Positions 61,290-64,000 of a stretch of DNA of 64,000 bases are shown here, one piece after another. The DNA comes from Lithospermum erythrorhizon (Eukaryota; Streptophyta; Magnoliopsida; Boraginales; Boraginaceae). The notes under the pieces were generated by a model that worked only from the letters and a program-made list of their open reading frames with translations, was not told where the DNA came from and did no database searches. The stretch lies in the NCBI GenBank assembly GCA_019722365.1, contig JADFUC010002118.1:1-64000 (forward strand), in the 5' to 3' direction. How positions within the stretch are numbered: the stretch's first letter is position 1; each line of letters opens with the position of its first letter. The position numbers and the translations under genes are program-made.

Positions 61290-62200
61290 CTAAATACACA
61301 AAGTATGCCAAAGAACACACAACAAAATGAAGCAGTATAGCCTTATAATATTCGTTTTTAAGCATATGCAGCGTACCCGTCACGCTATTACGACATCATA
61401 ATATTGGGATTACCAAAAGTGCTTAGGCGTATTGGCAATCTCTCGTGTCAACGAGGTTTGCGTCGTAAATTGGGAATTCACCATAAGTGACCAAAGGCAT
61501 ATAAATTAGAATGAAAATGTATGATTGAGTTCTTGAACAAGAAAGCGTGAACTGTCGCATTTTCTAAAATAATTGTTTTAATTCTTAAATTATGTCACAA
61601 CTCGAAACTTTATTTATCGAATAATTTTAGGTCTCAATCCTAGTTAAATCGAATTCGAAATATCATTATTAAATCTAATTGAAATTAGAATTTAATTGGC
61701 CTAAGTCCATTAGGTTTAATTGATTCTAAGAAATAATTAATATTTAATCTAAACTAATTAGAACTAATTTTAATGTGATTAGGTTAATTGATTAAATTAA
61801 TTCTCATAAAAAAATTAAATTAACTCAATTCAATTGACGTTCAATAAATCAATTTTGGTAAAAATCCATCAAGAATTGAGTTTGGATCAAACCAAAATTC
61901 AATTGACCCGTTTTAATAAGTCGAAAGGAACCCAAGAGGCATCCCCAAAGGCGGGGCAGTAAATTAGAAATGACCCATTAAAACACAAAAAGCGGACCTA
62001 TGGCGTGGCGTTATTGTCATGCCGTGGCATAACGTTAATATGCGATATTGACACGTGTGGGCGTGGCCAACGTGACATCAACTTTGTCGAGACCGTTCGA
62101 GATTCGGGTCGGGTGAACTTGAGTTTGACAGGAGTCAACTCGGGTTGACCTCGAGTCTGCGATGTCCTTTGTTGAAGTCGATAATCATAGGTCGATGGTG
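61290..62200 (-). mobile_element. Candidate minus-strand LTR
   Basis: Assigned only from the adjacent primer-binding-like site. The segment has AATTAATT-rich stretches (61540-61900) and a GC-richer patch (61960-62200) with repeated TGGCGTGGC and CCGTGGCAT motifs. No partner LTR is visible in the window. Confidence 0.3.
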
Positions 62201-62439
62201 ACGTGTGATCAATTCGTTGACCTTTTATTTCGATCTGACTTGGAGCAGAATCAATGGTTTTTCTTTCGTTTCGATTAATAAAGCCGACATAAAAATTAAT
62301 TCTAAAATCCGAAAAAATTCTAAAAAATTAGAAATATTTCAAATTCACAGAGATTTTGAAAAAAAATTCACATTAAGGTTTTTGTTGACAAACTCGTTTA
62401 GAAATACATTTATTTGAAAGCATTTTAGTTAAAGAATAC

Positions 62440-62960
62440 CTGAATAAACATATTTTTGGGTTTGCTTGATACTAATGGAAGAAAGGAACCAGGTTTGAAG
62501 TTGATGTATATATTCAACTATTGAGATGAATTTTCTGAGTAAGTTGTGAATACGTCATTGCTTCTTTTTATCTTATTATTTAAACCATTTTGTATGTGTT
62601 ATAGTAAATGAATATCTAAATAAACAACCATTTAGATATATTTTTGGTTGTTTTGAATGTATCATTGTGTTTTTCTTCAGTTTCTTATTTTGAAATCAAT
62701 TTGTAGATGTTTTGGTAAATGAATATATGATTAAATAACTACTTCGATATGTTTTTGGTTTCAATTTTGCGAATGTACAACTAAATTTCGTTTCATTGTC
62801 ATTTGAAACCATTATAGATGTGTTCTAGTTAATATGTATATCAATAAATAACCACTTTGATATATTTTTGGTTAGTAAATTATATTACATGTTCGTGATT
62901 TTAATTTAGTAAATGTGCCATTGATTTTTGATCATTTTCCTAATTCGAAAATAATGTTGT
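62440..62960. repeat. Diverged tandem repeat, period about 115-140 bp
   Basis: About four copies share the succession TGT/AGATGTGTT, AAATGAATAT, AAATAAACAACCA, TTTAGATATATTTTTGG, then a 60-bp tail ending TTTGAAA(T/C)CA. Clear starts at about 62588, 62700 and 62815. Confidence 0.7.
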
Positions 62961-64000
62961 ACGTGTAGTGAACAAGAATCTGAAAAGAAGTGAAAAGAGA
63001 AAAATAAATGCTTAATTAGTGGAAAGAACTCAATCTGTATTTTTCGTTTGCATATGCAACTAAAATAAACTTAAAATGATAATATTAATAATTATTATTC
63101 ATCATAAACACTAACAAATGGTAATACAAAAGATTGACATAATGACCAAAAATAACATACTGAAATAATAATTAAAAGAATTTGAAATGGACAATATGAA
63201 ATGAAATGAAAATTCAAAAGTGAAACAAGAAATGGAAAGAAGAAGCAAAAAATTAGGAAAATAATCAATTAGTTGGACGAAAATTTGAAATTCAAAAATC
63301 AAATTAAAAAAATGTAGTAAGTGGAAGTAAGGAAATAGGAAATGGATAAATTAAATCCCTAAATTTTAGCATGACACAATTATCCCTTTTTTTACTTTTG
63401 ATTTTTTGTTAATTCATAAAGTTAAATGACATAATTACCCCTAGTTCAACATGATCATTGGATCAAAAAGCCACTTAAAGTGATTATTTAACAGTTAACA
63501 GTTCATGAACAATTAAGTCATCTGCTTAAGTGATTTCTTAAGTCATCTGCTTAAGTAATTCCTTAATCATCATGTAAATAGAGAGGTGAGGAATAGCACT
63601 TGAAACTTCAAGAATACCCAAACGATTACGCAAATCGAGGCTGCGGTTTGAAATGTGGCATAGTGGTGGGACCTTTCCCTAAGAATTATGTAGCGTTTCT
63701 AGGGCTCATTTTCTGGTCACTCTTCTGATGCCTATATTACCTCGATAATGAGAACAATTCCCTCCTCTGCAGGGCTTCAATAAATTTATAAAGTTATCAG
63801 AACTAACCAAGCATATGCTAACGATTTTTTAATCTTAGTGACTTTCATTGAAAACAATAAAGCACTACTCTAGAATTGGAATCGGCATCATTTGGAAATA
63901 GACAACATATTTATTGTTGTACTCTCAAAATCAAAGTCAGTTTACTTCTAATGCGGAGTAATAAAAAAAAAATATTGATACGCTCAACATTGGACGCCCC
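62961..64000. other. AT-rich right edge without recognised gene
   Basis: No protein motif on either strand; the 63-residue minus frame at 63111 is Phe/Ser-rich AT translation. A 25-bp tandem pair lies at 63515-63564 (AAGTCATCTGCTTAAGT twice). The more balanced segment 63590-63800 is unassigned. Confidence 0.5.

Noticed and set aside
1..64000. tRNA, rRNA or other structural RNA genes
   Set aside because: No convincing tRNA B box with partner A box, and no rRNA blocks, were seen; TGGTATC sites are primer-binding complements, not tRNA genes.

Overview
The window looks like nuclear DNA from a eudicot flowering plant with a large, repeat-rich genome; I cannot name the species. Evidence: one spliced plant-specific bHLH transcription factor gene of the LONESOME HIGHWAY-like family with small GT-AG introns, surrounded by nested Ty3/gypsy and Ty1/copia LTR retrotransposons, an L1-type LINE, hAT remnants and Stowaway-like MITEs. 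There is no operon structure, and almost every other open frame is a short by-product of decayed repeat DNA.

Layout. 1-11716: a tandem LTR-internal-LTR-internal-LTR array of one gypsy-like family (period about 5.4 kb). 11717-15548: a decayed LINE, interrupted at 12166-14593 by a solo LTR of a related family. 15549-18008: AT-rich DNA with MITE-like inverted repeats. 18009-24331: a minus-strand solo LTR with a second, longer minus-strand solo LTR (19410-23105) inside it. 25505-29604: the only convincing intact gene, ten coding exons on the minus strand, 766 residues, with two minimal upstream ORFs (including AUG-UAA) in the presumed leader. 30125-30407 and 31635-32307: a Stowaway-like MITE and a non-autonomous hAT element upstream of it.

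32427-43672: a decayed copia element on the minus strand (perfect 5-bp target duplication CACCA) that received an 8.5-kb non-coding LTR element at 33320-41849 (perfect duplication AGTAT). 43678-49963: LTR scraps, a decayed hAT transposase and an AT-rich minisatellite. 49964-58161: a gypsy element of the same broad family as the left array, with decayed protease-RT-RNase H and no integrase. 58162-64000: mostly unassigned AT-rich DNA with a possible retroelement primer-binding site and a diverged tandem repeat.

The most informative observations are the shared-LTR tandem array, a conserved palindrome and copy-specific minisatellites in the gypsy LTRs, a recurrent TGT/CAG block difference between array copies that may be a consensus artefact, and the start-stop uORF before the bHLH gene. 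I found no convincing new multi-gene system. Boundaries and splice sites were read by eye and rest on motif and copy comparison, not on alignment software or transcripts.
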